DNA from: CAWKEY01 sp963848675
GTDB taxonomy: Bacteria; Pseudomonadota; Gammaproteobacteria; Methylococcales; Methylomonadaceae
Length of the DNA stretch: 40,391 nt
Direction: 5' to 3'
Assembly: GCA_963848675.1 (NCBI GenBank)
Contig: CAWKEY010000081.1
Span: forward strand, 1 to 40,391
The translations under genes and the position numbers were made by a program. Under the pieces are notes generated by a model. That model had not been told where the DNA came from and made no database searches. It worked only from the letters and a program-made list of their open reading frames with translations. Of the stretch, positions 1 to 12,909 are shown piece by piece (positions within the stretch are counted from its first letter, which is position 1; each line of letters begins with the position of its first letter).

Positions 1-2784
<2,784 letters not shown>

Positions 2785-3158
2785 CATATAACCCGAATCA
2801 GTCTGCACCACCGGGATTGCTCCCGGTGCGCGGTCTGCGGGTTATTTGTCAGCTGACATTTTCGCTTTGTGCTTGAGTATGCGTTCGTGTTTACGTGCGC
2901 AGCGGCGCGTAGACGGCACCGGCGGACGCCGATGTGGCCTGCTTTCGCTGCACGCATGCACTTGAACGCGTTCAGTATGTTCATGACTTAGGGTCATGAA
3001 TGTACTTAATTACAGATTTCCAGATTGTTAAAGAGCTATCGATGTTGTTTACACCAATTCTATAAGGTCTCGTGTGAGACGGCTGTAGTCCCCATCCGCC
3101 GGTGCGCACAACGCGCTGTCGTGGCTTGTGGTGGGTTCCGCTCGAAACGCTATAGAAT
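2785..3158 (-). other. 16S-23S spacer between tRNA-Ala and 23S
   Basis: This is non-coding transcribed spacer of about 370 nt. It holds a nested hairpin. The outer arms are ATAACCCG (2788-2795) and CGGGTTAT (2838-2845). The inner 8-bp stem is CACCGGGA (2809-2816) and TCCCGGTG (2821-2828), closed by a 4-nt loop. The outer arms lie directly at the 23S 5' end, where precursor processing occurs. The role in processing is inferred; the pairing is read directly. Confidence 0.7.
3025..3037 (-). promoter_or_regulatory. spacer boxA antitermination site
   Basis: On the minus strand this reads AGCTCTTTAACAA, a near-perfect match to the boxA element of rRNA operons. It lies between tRNA-Ala and 23S, where many gammaproteobacteria carry a second boxA. 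BoxA recruits NusB-S10 so that Rho does not terminate rRNA transcription. Confidence 0.75.
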
Positions 3159-3234
3159 TGGTGGAGCCAAGGAGGATCGAACTCCTGACCTCCTGCGTGC
3201 AAGGCAGGCGCTCTCCCAGCTGAGCTATGGCCCC
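3159..3234 (-). tRNA. tRNA-Ala (anticodon TGC)
   Basis: A 76-nt tRNA including the encoded CCA. The acceptor stem pairs GGGGCCA with TGGCTCC (one G-U pair). The anticodon stem is CCTGC/GCAGG, and the loop carries TGC. The sequence closely resembles the standard spacer tRNA-Ala. It is co-transcribed between 16S and 23S, after tRNA-Ile. Confidence 0.97.
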
Positions 3235-3300
3235 GGTGTTTCCAGGTTCCCTCGCCCGTGTACCAGTCTTTACGGCAGTGTCGATACAATGCCAGTAAAG

Positions 3301-3377
<77 letters not shown>

Positions 3378-3395
3378 AGGCTCATCTCTTCATGT

Positions 3396-3420
3396 GATCA
3401 AAATAATTTGTTGTGGACAC
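3396..3420 (-). other. 3' strand of the 16S precursor processing stem
   Basis: The plus strand here reads GATCAAAATAATTTG followed by TTGTGGACAC. Its complement appears as GTGCCCACACAAATTATTT plus TGATC at 5115-5138 in the leader. In the transcript the two segments, flanking mature 16S, can form a stem of more than 20 bp with few mismatches. Such stems are cut by RNase III during 16S maturation. The pairing is visible; the cleavage is inferred from other operons. Confidence 0.75.
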
Positions 3421-3445
3421 TTATAACGCGATCAAACGGTCTTTG

Positions 3446-4980
<1,535 letters not shown>

Positions 4981-5114
4981 AATCTTGTCTTGCCACTCAA
5001 TAAGATGAGTAGCCAATCTTGGCTCGACGTCAGAATAAACGTAAATTAAATTGCTTTGAATTAACGTGTGTTCTTGTGTCGATTATCTAGCTACCGCTCG
5101 ATTCATCACCACAA

Positions 5115-5138
5115 GTGCCCACACAAATTATTTTGATC
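5115..5138 (-). other. 5' strand of the 16S precursor processing stem
   Basis: This leader segment is complementary to 3396-3420 beyond the 16S 3' end. It lies between boxA and the 16S 5' end. It is expected to form the upstream half of the RNase III substrate. Confidence 0.75.
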
Positions 5139-5145
5139 TGATTTT

Positions 5146-5155
5146 TTAAAGAGCG
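5146..5155 (-). promoter_or_regulatory. rrn leader boxA
   Basis: On the minus strand the sequence is CGCTCTTTAA, the core of boxA. It lies between the promoters and the 16S leader stem, which is the normal place for the antitermination signal of rRNA operons. Confidence 0.7.
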
Positions 5156-5183
5156 TGGAGCCTAAGCCCCTCTGAGTCCAACA

Positions 5184-5211
5184 ATTATACAGCGCCAAAA
5201 ACCGCTGTCAA
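5184..5211 (-). promoter_or_regulatory. rrn promoter closest to 16S
   Basis: Read on the minus strand, a perfect TTGACA (5206-5211) is followed by a 16-nt spacer and a perfect TATAAT (5184-5189). It is the strongest of three tandem promoters. Transcription would start about 200 nt upstream of mature 16S and include boxA. Confidence 0.85.
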
Positions 5212-5270
5212 CTCCCCGTTCACTTTTTTTCCTGCTCCGCGGCCTGTCGCCAGCACCGGAACAGCCGCGC

Positions 5271-5298
5271 ATTCTATCCTATCCAGCTCACTTGTCAA
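5271..5298 (-). promoter_or_regulatory. rrn promoter, middle
   Basis: On the minus strand, TTGACA (5293-5298), a 16-nt spacer and TAGAAT (5271-5276). It lies 87 bp upstream of the promoter nearest 16S and has the same spacer length. Confidence 0.75.
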
Positions 5299-5373
5299 CA
5301 CCCAGGCAGCTCTTTTTTATCAACCCACCTGAACCAAACAACTGACCAACCCAGGAAACGCAAGGAGGGCAGC

Positions 5374-5401
5374 ATTATACGGCTTCAAAATACCCGGTCA
5401 A
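5374..5401 (-). promoter_or_regulatory. rrn promoter, distal
   Basis: On the minus strand, TTGACC (5396-5401), a 16-nt spacer and TATAAT (5374-5379). It lies 103 bp upstream of the middle promoter. It completes a set of three tandem promoters for the rRNA operon. Confidence 0.75.
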
Positions 5402-5580
5402 ATAACCTTCTTTCAGAATTACGATTGGAAAGGTCTTTGCTCATTCGGGATCCACTTTAACTCCCTCGCTATATCATTCGCAGCTTATCCGATCACAATG
5501 TCCAGTCTGTAAGCAATCCTTCCAATTGTGATCCTTTCGTGTTTTCGAAGCAATTAAGCCAAATTAACGCAGTTGTCGCA

Positions 5581-5608
5581 TTGAAATAACTAATATCTTT
5601 TGTATCAT
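5581..5608 (+). promoter_or_regulatory. candidate promoter for the 65-codon ORF
   Basis: TTGAAA (5581-5586), a 16-nt spacer and TATCAT (5603-5608) lie in an AT-rich stretch about 105 nt upstream of the ORF at 5716. This is a consensus match only. The rest of 5402-5715 holds nothing else I recognise, apart from the upstream side of the distal rrn promoter. Confidence 0.4.
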
Positions 5609-5715
5609 TATTACAGGTGAAGGCACAGCTTAGATGAGAAATGTATCTTTTGTAACTTAACTTGTTCACGCAGAGCCCACAGGATTTCGGGCGAATCAAA
5701 ATCTGGAGGATGCCA

Positions 5716-5913
5716 ATGCAAAATAACCATTTAAAAAATAAAGAGCGCTTAGAATTCATCAGTCAGTTAAGAAATGCATTCATGACCACAAAAGGCTACG
5801 GTATCTATGCCTACCTAAATCCAATAGATGTCAATGACTTGTTCGAACAATATACAAAGACGAACATGCGCGCAAAGGACTTTGCCAAGAAATTCGTCAA
5901 TTCAATGACCTGA
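5716..5913 (+). CDS. small conserved-looking hypothetical protein, 65 aa
   Basis: I do not recognise this protein. The start at 5716 is chosen because GGAGG (5705-5709) lies 6 nt upstream; an in-frame ATG at 5710 is too close to that site. The product is basic and polar, with no signal peptide or membrane segment. It has a short centre rich in Tyr and Gly (GYGIYAYLNP), followed by a likely helix with Asp, Leu and Phe, and a Lys-rich end. It stands alone between the rRNA promoters and an IS fragment, facing away from the rRNA operon. A candidate promoter lies upstream. A real short gene is likely from the ribosome-binding site and codon pattern; its function is unknown. Confidence 0.6.
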   Translation: MQNNHLKNKERLEFISQLRNAFMTTKGYGIYAYLNPIDVNDLFEQYTKTNMRAKDFAKKFVNSMT

Positions 5914-5961
5914 TTTCTATCTATCGGTAAATGTCAAAATACTTGTCGCCTTTGATGAAAA

Positions 5962-6585
5962 TTAATGCACACTCATGCTCGTACAATTTGCAGGCGGCAT
6001 GCTCGGTTTATCGGGATTTAAGAACACCTCTGCTTGCCATTCCCAGTTTCTAATCGCCTTGCTCCAGCGGGCAGGATTCGCCTCTTTGGCGGCACTATAG
6101 GTGGCTTTTCTTGTGTTGAGAATGGCTTGATCTTCGCCGTTATGGCGTTGTTCCGGGGTTACAAAATGGATGCTGCTGTGCCGATGGTCCAGGTTGTACC
6201 AGGCCACAAAGTCCGTCACCCAGGCTCTGGCTTCTGCTAGCGTAGAGAACGGTTGCAACGGATATTCAGGCCGATATTTCAAGGTTTTGAACAAGGCTTC
6301 TGAATACGGATTGTCATTGCTGACCGACGGGCGACTCAAGGAGGGCATGACGCCCAGTTGCTGGAGGGTTGCCAGCATGGTGGCGCCTTTCATCGGACTG
6401 CCATTGTCGGAATGCAAGTGCACTTGCCCCTCGGCAATGCCTTCACGCCGGCAGATATCGCGGATGACGTCGGCCGCATAGGCACTGCTTTCTTCCGCAT
6501 AAACCTGCCAACCGACTATTTTCCGGCTAAAGATATCCATAAAAAGATACAGATATAGTTTTCCAGATAAATAATTTCCAATCAA
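5962..6585 (-). pseudogene. IS3-family transposase (OrfB), N-terminally truncated
   Basis: The C-terminal part of an IS3-family DDE integrase (rve fold). Recognisable motifs are LYLYLFMDIFSRKIVGW, then HSDNGSPM with the second catalytic Asp, then NDNPYSEALFKTLKYRPEYP with the catalytic Glu, then AWVTDFVAWYNLDHRHSSIH. The first catalytic Asp, normally in a W-x-x-D-I-T motif just upstream of this region, is missing, so the protein cannot be active. Homology starts around 6560-6590; the open frame continues to 6660 only by running through the start of the neighbouring IS630 element. No remainder of the IS3 element is visible beyond that element, so this is a deletion remnant and not a simple interruption. 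Confidence 0.85.
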
Positions 6586-6598
6586 CCTAGCGAATAAA

Positions 6599-7933
6599 TC
6601 AGCCGATAATAGCGAAGTCCTCACGCATTTTTTGCATAACGCAGATAATTTTGCTCGCATCTTGCATATACGATTTGAACGTTTTTACGACTGAATCAAG
6701 AAGGTCTTCAAAGGTTTTGAAATATTTCAAGTGCGTTGCGTCACGTTTAGTGTTTTTCCAAAGCTTCTCAATGGGATTGTAATCAGGAGAATAGGCAGGA
6801 AGTGGCGTAATCGTAAGGCGATCTGAGTGGAGCGACTTAAATTCATTGACTATTTTGCTGTGATGATAAGGCGCACCATCTTCAACTAGAAAAATTTTAC
6901 CGTCATAATGTGCCAGCAGTTGCTCCAAAAACTCAATATAACTGAGCCCATTAAATTTTCCCGCTGTCTCAGAATGTTTTAATATCAGCTTTTGATACGT
7001 TATCAGTAAGCTTTCATCAACGATAGCTTTTAGCGCGTTTAAAAAATCAAATTCCGTTGCATACTGTTCCCCTTTTAACGTTTTTAGCAGGGCAAGTAGT
7101 TCAGTGGGCAAATTCGCCTCTTTCAATAATTTTAGTGATGTTGGTTGCAGAGAATAAGCAAGTAATTGTCGATATTGAAAGCTGCCCCCGCCAAGATCAA
7201 TCGAACCAAATATTTTCAGTCCCTTACGTATCCCTCTGGTTTTAACCGTTGGCTGTTGCCCTATCGGAGCCCAAGTACGCGCTAATGAACCCCACATCGC
7301 AAAGGAAACTTCGTCACCAAACAACACCACTGCTTTTTCTTCTTTGGCTTTTTTGATTAGCGCGGGTAAGGTTTCTTCCCGCCAGACTTCTCTAGCCGTT
7401 TCATACTTTTCCTCATCCTGACGGTCACTGATGAAGTGGGCCTTTTGGTAGCTTAACCCCAACTTTTTTAATAAGCGGGCCAAATAGTTGAGGTTGTAGC
7501 ACACAGAAAATTTGAGCAAAATGAGCGCTGCAATCATGGCACAGTTCCATATTGCGCTAGAAAATCCGTGTATTTCAGGGCCTTCAGCTATCATGTCATG
7601 CAATTGTTTTTGCTGCGCTTTAGTCAGCTTTTGTTTACGTCCACGCCCTTGGTAATGTTTGCCCATTATCCAGTCTATTCCTCCGGACATGAATTTTGTT
7701 ATCCAATTAACAATGGTTTTGAAATTTACATCCAACAGTTTTGCAATCTCGACTATTCCCCTCCCTTCGCCGTAACAGATCATGGCTATTGCTAATCTGT
7801 ACGCTTGAATATTTTTTAATTTTAATGCGGTTGATAGACGTTCCCGTAATTTTTTTACAAGAGCTTTGGAAAAGATGATTACTGCCATTAGAGGAGAGGA
7901 CAAAGCTGGGTTTGGTGAGCATGGCGCATTCAT
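6599..7933 (-). mobile_element. IS630-family transposase, apparently full length
   Basis: This 444-aa open frame has the two-part layout of IS630/Tc1-like transposases. The N-terminal half is helix-turn-helix, with GRGIVEIAKLLDVNFKTIVN near residues 58-77. The DDE_3 catalytic domain has Asp207 (VVLFGDEVSF), Asp352 (FLVEDGAPYHH) and Glu389 (YSPDYNPIEKLW). All three acidic residues are present and the frame is uninterrupted, so it may be functional. Residues 1-16 look unrelated to the family; an internal Met17 (position 7885) is a plausible start, and neither start has a good ribosome-binding site. I could not identify convincing terminal inverted repeats or a duplicated TA, so the element's ends are not drawn. 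It abuts the truncated IS3 fragment on its left and lies about 140 bp before hsdM on its right. Confidence 0.88.
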
Positions 7934-8076
7934 CTGTAGGTCTGCTGGTAAATTCCGCGCTATTTTTATCTCATGAGGGGAATTGGTTTAGTGATTTCCT
8001 AAGAATGAAAGTTGGCGCACTTATCATCGATGACTCATAATTACAGGCTTTCTGCCCCAAATATGCTGAAAGCACC

Positions 8077-9654
8077 GTGATCGAAGACATCAAAAAAACA
8101 CTCTGGGCCACCGCCGACAAACTACGCGCCAACATGGACGCCGCCGAATACAAACACATCGTACTCGGCCTTATCTTCGTCAAATACATCTCTGACACCT
8201 TCCAGACCCGCCGCGCGGAACTCACGGGCAAGTTTACCGATAGCCAGGATGACTACTATCTGGGCGACACCGATCCAGACCTGATCAATGCAGAGCTCGA
8301 AGACCGCGACTACTACAAGGAAGTCAACGTGTTCTGGGTACCCGAAGCCGCCCGTTGGGAGAGCTTACGTGCTCAAGCCAAACAGGCCGACATTGGTAAA
8401 CGCATCGACGACGCGCTGTCGTTGATTGAAACTGAAAATCCCAAGCTCAAAGGCATCCTGGATAAGCGCTATGCCCGTGTACAACTACCCGATGGCAAGC
8501 TTGGAGAGTTAGTTGATCTGGTCTCCAAAATTGGTTTTGGTGAATCCGGCAAAGCAGAAGACCGAGCTAAAAATCATGCCCGCGATCTGCTCGGCCAGGT
8601 TTATGAATACTTCCTTGGCCAGTTCGCCAGTGCAGAAGGTAAACGCGGGGGGCAGTTCTATACACCTGCTTCCATCGTAAAGACTCTGGTTGCCGTACTC
8701 GCTCCGCATCACGGTCAAGTTTATGATCCCTGCTGCGGCTCAGGCGGTATGTTTGTACAATCGGAAAAGTTCATCGAAGCTCACGGCGGCAAATTGGGCG
8801 ATGTCTCTATCTATGGACAGGAAGCCAACCCGACCACCTGGCGACTGGCTGCGATGAACCTTGCCATTCGCGGTATCGACTTCAATCTGGGCAAAGAACC
8901 CGCCGACAGCTTTGTGCGTGACCAGCACCCAGACCTGCGGGCAGATTTTGTACTCGCCAATCCGCCGTTCAATATCTCCGACTGGTGGCACGGCAGCCTT
9001 GAAGGAGACCCGCGCTGGGTCTACGGCACTCCGCCCCAAGGAAATGCCAACTATGCGTGGTTGCAACACATGCTCTACCACCTCAAACCCACAGGCCGCG
9101 CCGGGATTGTGCTCGCCAATGGCTCGATGTCATCCAGTCAGAACAGCGAAGGCGACATTCGCCGCGCCATGGTCGAAGCTGATAAAGTCGAAGTGATGAT
9201 CGCGCTGCCCGGCCAACTGTTCTTCAATACCCAAATCCCCGCTTGCCTGTGGTTCTTGGTTAAGGAAAAGCGCACCCGGCAAGGCGAAGTGCTGTTTATT
9301 GATGCCCGCAAGCTCGGCAGTATGATCAGCCGTGTGCAATGCGAATTCACCGATGAAGTCATTGAAAAGATCGCCAGCACTGTTGCCGCATGGCGTGGGG
9401 AGAATGCATCAGGCGAAGAATATGCCGATGTCGCTGGCTACTGCCGCAGTGTCACCCTGGCAGAAATCGCTGAACACGGCCACGTCCTCACGCCCGGCCG
9501 CTATGTTGGTGCAGAAGCCATTGAAGACGATGACGAAGCCTTTGCCGAAAAAATGCAAAAACTGACCGAAACGCTGGGCGAGCAAATGGCGAAAGGTGCG
9601 GAACTGGATCAACTGATACGCCAGAAGTTGGGGGGCTTGGGGTATGACTTCTAA
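8077..9654 (+). CDS. hsdM: type I restriction-modification methyltransferase subunit HsdM
   Basis: The modification subunit of a type I system. It methylates adenine N6 in the target as an M2S complex and is also needed for cleavage. The HsdM N-terminal helical domain (LWATADKLRANMDAAEYKH) precedes the methyltransferase fold. The SAM-binding motif is YDPCCGSGGMF near residues 216-226, and the catalytic motif IV is ANPPFNISDWW with NPPF at 295-298. Length (525 aa) is normal. The start is a GTG; no better start lies upstream in frame. It overlaps hsdS by 11 bp, so translation is probably coupled. It begins about 140 bp after the IS630 gene, so its promoter must lie in that gap. Confidence 0.96.
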   Translation: MIEDIKKTLWATADKLRANMDAAEYKHIVLGLIFVKYISDTFQTRRAELTGKFTDSQDDYYLGDTDPDLINAELEDRDYYKEVNVFWVPEAARWESLRAQAKQADIGKRIDDALSLIETENPKLKGILDKRYARVQLPDGKLGELVDLVSKIGFGESGKAEDRAKNHARDLLGQVYEYFLGQFASAEGKRGGQFYTPASIVKTLVAVLAPHHGQVYDPCCGSGGMFVQSEKFIEAHGGKLGDVSIYGQEANPTTWRLAAMNLAIRGIDFNLGKEPADSFVRDQHPDLRADFVLANPPFNISDWWHGSLEGDPRWVYGTPPQGNANYAWLQHMLYHLKPTGRAGIVLANGSMSSSQNSEGDIRRAMVEADKVEVMIALPGQLFFNTQIPACLWFLVKEKRTRQGEVLFIDARKLGSMISRVQCEFTDEVIEKIASTVAAWRGENASGEEYADVAGYCRSVTLAEIAEHGHVLTPGRYVGAEAIEDDDEAFAEKMQKLTETLGEQMAKGAELDQLIRQKLGGLGYDF

Positions 9655-10867
9655 TGATTGGAAAATTTACAAAATGGGGGACATCGTAGATGTCACCCAA
9701 GGATTGGCAATCAACGCAAAAACAAAACATCTTTTCCGTGAAATTGGGCTGCCATTACTCAGAATTTCTGACTTATTTAGCGATAATTACCTACAGTTTA
9801 TTTCGGAAAAAGATGTCCCAAAGCAGTGTATCGCAACGAAAGATGAAATTATCTATACACGTACAGGTCAAGTAGGATATGTCTTCACGAATAAGACGGG
9901 GGTTGTTCACAACAATTGCTTCAAAGTCACACCAAGAAATAATGCGGTAAGTAGGGAATTTGTTTATTGGTTTTTGCGCCAAGAATCCATCAGGGAATAT
10001 GTAAATACAATTGCATCTGGCTCTGTTCAAAAAGATCTTACTCACTCCGCATTTAAGACAATTGAGATCAAAATTCCAAATTTGCATACCCAAAAAAGAA
10101 TCGCATCCATTTTTCGGGCGATTGACGACCGTATCGCACTACTACGCGAAACCAGCACCACCCTCGAAGCCATCGCCCAAACCCTGTTCAAATCCTGGTT
10201 CGTGGACTTCGACCCCGTACATGCCAAGATGGAAGGCCGCGAGCCGGAAGGCATAGATACCGAAACCGCCGCGCTCTTCCCCGACAGCTTCGAAGAATCA
10301 GAACTAGGTTCGGTACCGAGCGGGTGGAGGGTTAGAAAATTCGGTGATTTCATAACTCGTCTATCAGTTGGGAAGAAATACGATAACAAGTCAGCCTTAC
10401 CAGAAGGTAATGTGCCAATACTTGATCAAGGCAAGTCTGGAATTATTGGATTTCATAACGATACTCCAAGTGTCAAAGCAAGCCTAGAATCCCCGATTGT
10501 GGTGTTTGCAAACCATACATGTTATATGCGACTAATTTCGTATGATTTTTCGGCCATTCAAAATGTTTTGCCTTTTGTCGGGAAAGACGTCGATACCGTT
10601 TGGGCGTATTACGCCACTAAAGATCGCGTTAAATTTTCTGAATATAAAGGCCATTGGCCAGACTTCGCAATCGAAAAAGCTGTTGTTCCCGATGAAGTCA
10701 CAACTGTAGCGTTTCGCAACACAACAGACTCGCTGATTAGGCGTATGCGGATAAATGAACAACAAGCCCAAACCCTAGTTACCCTCCGTGATACCTTGCT
10801 CCCCCGCCTTATCTCCGGCCAGCTCCGCCTGCCGGATGCCGAAGCCTTGATTGAGGAAACCGTGTGA
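9644..10867 (+). CDS. hsdS: type I restriction-modification specificity subunit HsdS
   Basis: The subunit that recognises the bipartite DNA target for both methylation and cleavage. Its 407 aa show the usual layout. Target-recognition domain 1 covers about residues 1-145 and is followed by a conserved helical spacer (IFRAIDDRIALLRETSTTLE and the FKSWFVDFDP motif). Target-recognition domain 2 covers about 225-345, and a closing helical repeat (MRINEQQAQTLVTLRDTLLP) resembles the spacer. Both recognition domains are visibly richer in A and T than the spacer and than hsdM/hsdR, which is typical of domains exchanged between strains. The target cannot be predicted from sequence by eye. It overlaps hsdM upstream, and its last 4 bases overlap the next gene. 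Confidence 0.95.
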   Translation: MTSNDWKIYKMGDIVDVTQGLAINAKTKHLFREIGLPLLRISDLFSDNYLQFISEKDVPKQCIATKDEIIYTRTGQVGYVFTNKTGVVHNNCFKVTPRNNAVSREFVYWFLRQESIREYVNTIASGSVQKDLTHSAFKTIEIKIPNLHTQKRIASIFRAIDDRIALLRETSTTLEAIAQTLFKSWFVDFDPVHAKMEGREPEGIDTETAALFPDSFEESELGSVPSGWRVRKFGDFITRLSVGKKYDNKSALPEGNVPILDQGKSGIIGFHNDTPSVKASLESPIVVFANHTCYMRLISYDFSAIQNVLPFVGKDVDTVWAYYATKDRVKFSEYKGHWPDFAIEKAVVPDEVTTVAFRNTTDSLIRRMRINEQQAQTLVTLRDTLLPRLISGQLRLPDAEALIEETV

Positions 10868-12858
10868 TATTCGATCTACAAACCCTGGATGACTTGTCGC
10901 TCCTCGCCGAATCGGTCGAATTGGAATGTAAACTGGCGCAAGGACAAGATGGCAAGGGCGAAGTGCCGAAGGATTTCTGGTCGACTTATTCGGCAATGGC
11001 CAACATGCACGGTGGTGTTGTGCTGCTGGGCGTGCGCGAAAAGGCCTGTGTGTTCAGTGTCGCTGGTATTGCCAATGTTGAGAAAGTCCGTACTGATTTA
11101 TTCAATACGCTGAACAATCCCGGTAAAGTCAGCGTGAATCTGATCAGCGATGCCGACGTGTCAGCATTGACTCTGGACGGCAAGACCGTCTTGCTGGTGC
11201 AGATACCCGCCGCCACGCGCAAGCAAAAGCCGGTGTATCTCAACGGCCAGCCGCTGGGGAATACATACCGGCGACTACACAATGGCGATCGATCTTGTGA
11301 CGACGAAACCGTCAAGCGCATGCTGGCTGAGCAAGTGGAGGATGAGCGTGATGCGCGGATTCTTCATGGTTTCAGTATGGATGAAATTGATAGAGAGAGT
11401 ATTCGTATCTATCGGCAGATGCTACGCGATGAGAAACCGGGCCATCCTTATTTGGAGCAGAATGATTTCGATTTATTGCAAAGCCTGCGAGGCTGGCGAC
11501 GTGACCGACAAAGTGGTGAAGAGGGGCTAACACTGGCTGGCCTGTTAATGTTTGGTAAGTGGATTGCGATTCAGGAGGCTGTGCCGCACTATTTTCTCGA
11601 TTATCAGGAACGCCCACAAGCCAAAACCGAATTACGCTGGGTAGATCGCTTAGTGCCCGATGGCACCTGGACTGGCAATATATTCGAGTTTTATCGGCGA
11701 GTGTATCGCAAGTTAATTGCAGACCTGAAGGTACCATTTGCCTTAAAGGATGGACGGCGGCAAGATGATACGCCTGTTCATGAGGCATTGCGTGAGGCGC
11801 TGGTAAATTCGCTAGTACATGCCGATTACACTGGGAGATTATCTGTGTTGGTAGTGAAGCGCCCAGATATGTTTGGCTTTCGCAATCCCGGAGGCTTACG
11901 CTTGCCCATCGAACAGGTGATTCGTGGTGGAGAGAGCGACTGCCGAAATCGTATTCTGCACCAGATGTTTCTTCTGATTGGTCTGGGAGAGCGTGGCGGT
12001 TCTGGGATACCCAAGATTTACAAGGGTTGGAAGAGCCAACACTGGCGGCCGCCAGCATTGTATGAAAAGGACGAGCCCGAACAAACGTTGCTAGAGTTGC
12101 GTATGTTGGATTTGCTGCCGGAGCAGGTAGTGGTCGAATTGCGCGAACGTTTTGGAGAAAGGTTTGATATGTTGACGCATGGCGAAAGGCTAATTCTAGC
12201 GACGACCGCAATCGAACAGGTCGTTAACCATGTACGTTTGGCAGAAATCAGCGACTTGCACCCTCATGATTTGAGTGGATGCCTGGCTCGTCTGGAGCGC
12301 GATGGCTTTTTGCAAGCGGTTGGGCAATCGCGCGGCAAGGTCTATCACTTGCCGGGTGCTGCGCTCATATCGCCGGAGCAGGTCTTTCAGTATAGCTCCA
12401 GCTTCGGGTATAACGACGCAAGCTCCGGGCATATTGGATTGAGCTCCGGGTATAACGGTACCAGCACTAGCGATAGCAGTGACTCTAATCGTGATGCCTT
12501 GGGATGCTTGCTATCTGATCTTTTGGATGCGCCGATAGTCGATGATTTGGACGTGCTGTCACCCATACTACGTGCCGACTTGGAGCGGATGGCCGAAGCG
12601 CCACGTAAAAAGGCACGCTTGGAGCCGGAAGTGATGGAGGCAGTAATCTTGAAAATCTGTAAAGACCGCTATATTACGCTCAATGTTCTGGCCAAACTGG
12701 TTAGCCGCAATCCTGACACTTTGCGAAAAACTTACCTGGATAGTTTGGTGAAGTCACATAAAATTCGCCGCGCATTTCCCAGTACGCCGACACATGAGAA
12801 GCAGTCGTACCGTTCTGTTTTCGACGATAACTCTGAGAAAGATGAAGTATTGGTTTAA
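10864..12858 (+). CDS. AlbA_2/Schlafen-type DNA-binding and ATPase-fold protein in the hsd operon
   Basis: A 664-aa protein of the family annotated as ATP-binding or RecG-like transcriptional regulator. The N-terminal AlbA_2 domain (about 10-130; LAESVELECKLAQG, then YSAMANMHGGVVLLGV) is followed by a GHKL-type ATPase fold. That fold carries the N-box HEALREALVNSLVHADYTG near residues 304-322 and GLGERGGSGIPKIYKGW near 372-388. A winged-helix region follows, then a Ser/Gly/Tyr/Asn-rich linker with imperfect repeats (about 509-540) and a basic C-terminal part. It starts at a GTG overlapping the hsdS stop by 4 bp, so it belongs to the hsd operon. Genes of this family recur inside type I loci, but their job there is not firmly established; regulation of the system or an added anti-phage effector are possibilities. 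I have no basis to choose between them. Confidence 0.85.
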   Translation: MIFDLQTLDDLSLLAESVELECKLAQGQDGKGEVPKDFWSTYSAMANMHGGVVLLGVREKACVFSVAGIANVEKVRTDLFNTLNNPGKVSVNLISDADVSALTLDGKTVLLVQIPAATRKQKPVYLNGQPLGNTYRRLHNGDRSCDDETVKRMLAEQVEDERDARILHGFSMDEIDRESIRIYRQMLRDEKPGHPYLEQNDFDLLQSLRGWRRDRQSGEEGLTLAGLLMFGKWIAIQEAVPHYFLDYQERPQAKTELRWVDRLVPDGTWTGNIFEFYRRVYRKLIADLKVPFALKDGRRQDDTPVHEALREALVNSLVHADYTGRLSVLVVKRPDMFGFRNPGGLRLPIEQVIRGGESDCRNRILHQMFLLIGLGERGGSGIPKIYKGWKSQHWRPPALYEKDEPEQTLLELRMLDLLPEQVVVELRERFGERFDMLTHGERLILATTAIEQVVNHVRLAEISDLHPHDLSGCLARLERDGFLQAVGQSRGKVYHLPGAALISPEQVFQYSSSFGYNDASSGHIGLSSGYNGTSTSDSSDSNRDALGCLLSDLLDAPIVDDLDVLSPILRADLERMAEAPRKKARLEPEVMEAVILKICKDRYITLNVLAKLVSRNPDTLRKTYLDSLVKSHKIRRAFPSTPTHEKQSYRSVFDDNSEKDEVLV

Positions 12859-12909
12859 TACAAAAACTTGGTTCATATTGAATCGACTCGACCGGTACGG
12901 AGCTTTAAA

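Noticed and set aside
6560..8076. Terminal inverted repeats of the IS630 element
   Set aside because: Only short AT-rich matches (for example AGATAAA on both sides) could be found; not enough to draw ends.
11372..12211. A 279-codon antisense open frame within the AlbA_2/ATPase gene
   Set aside because: The sense frame encodes recognisable domains throughout; the antisense product has no family features.
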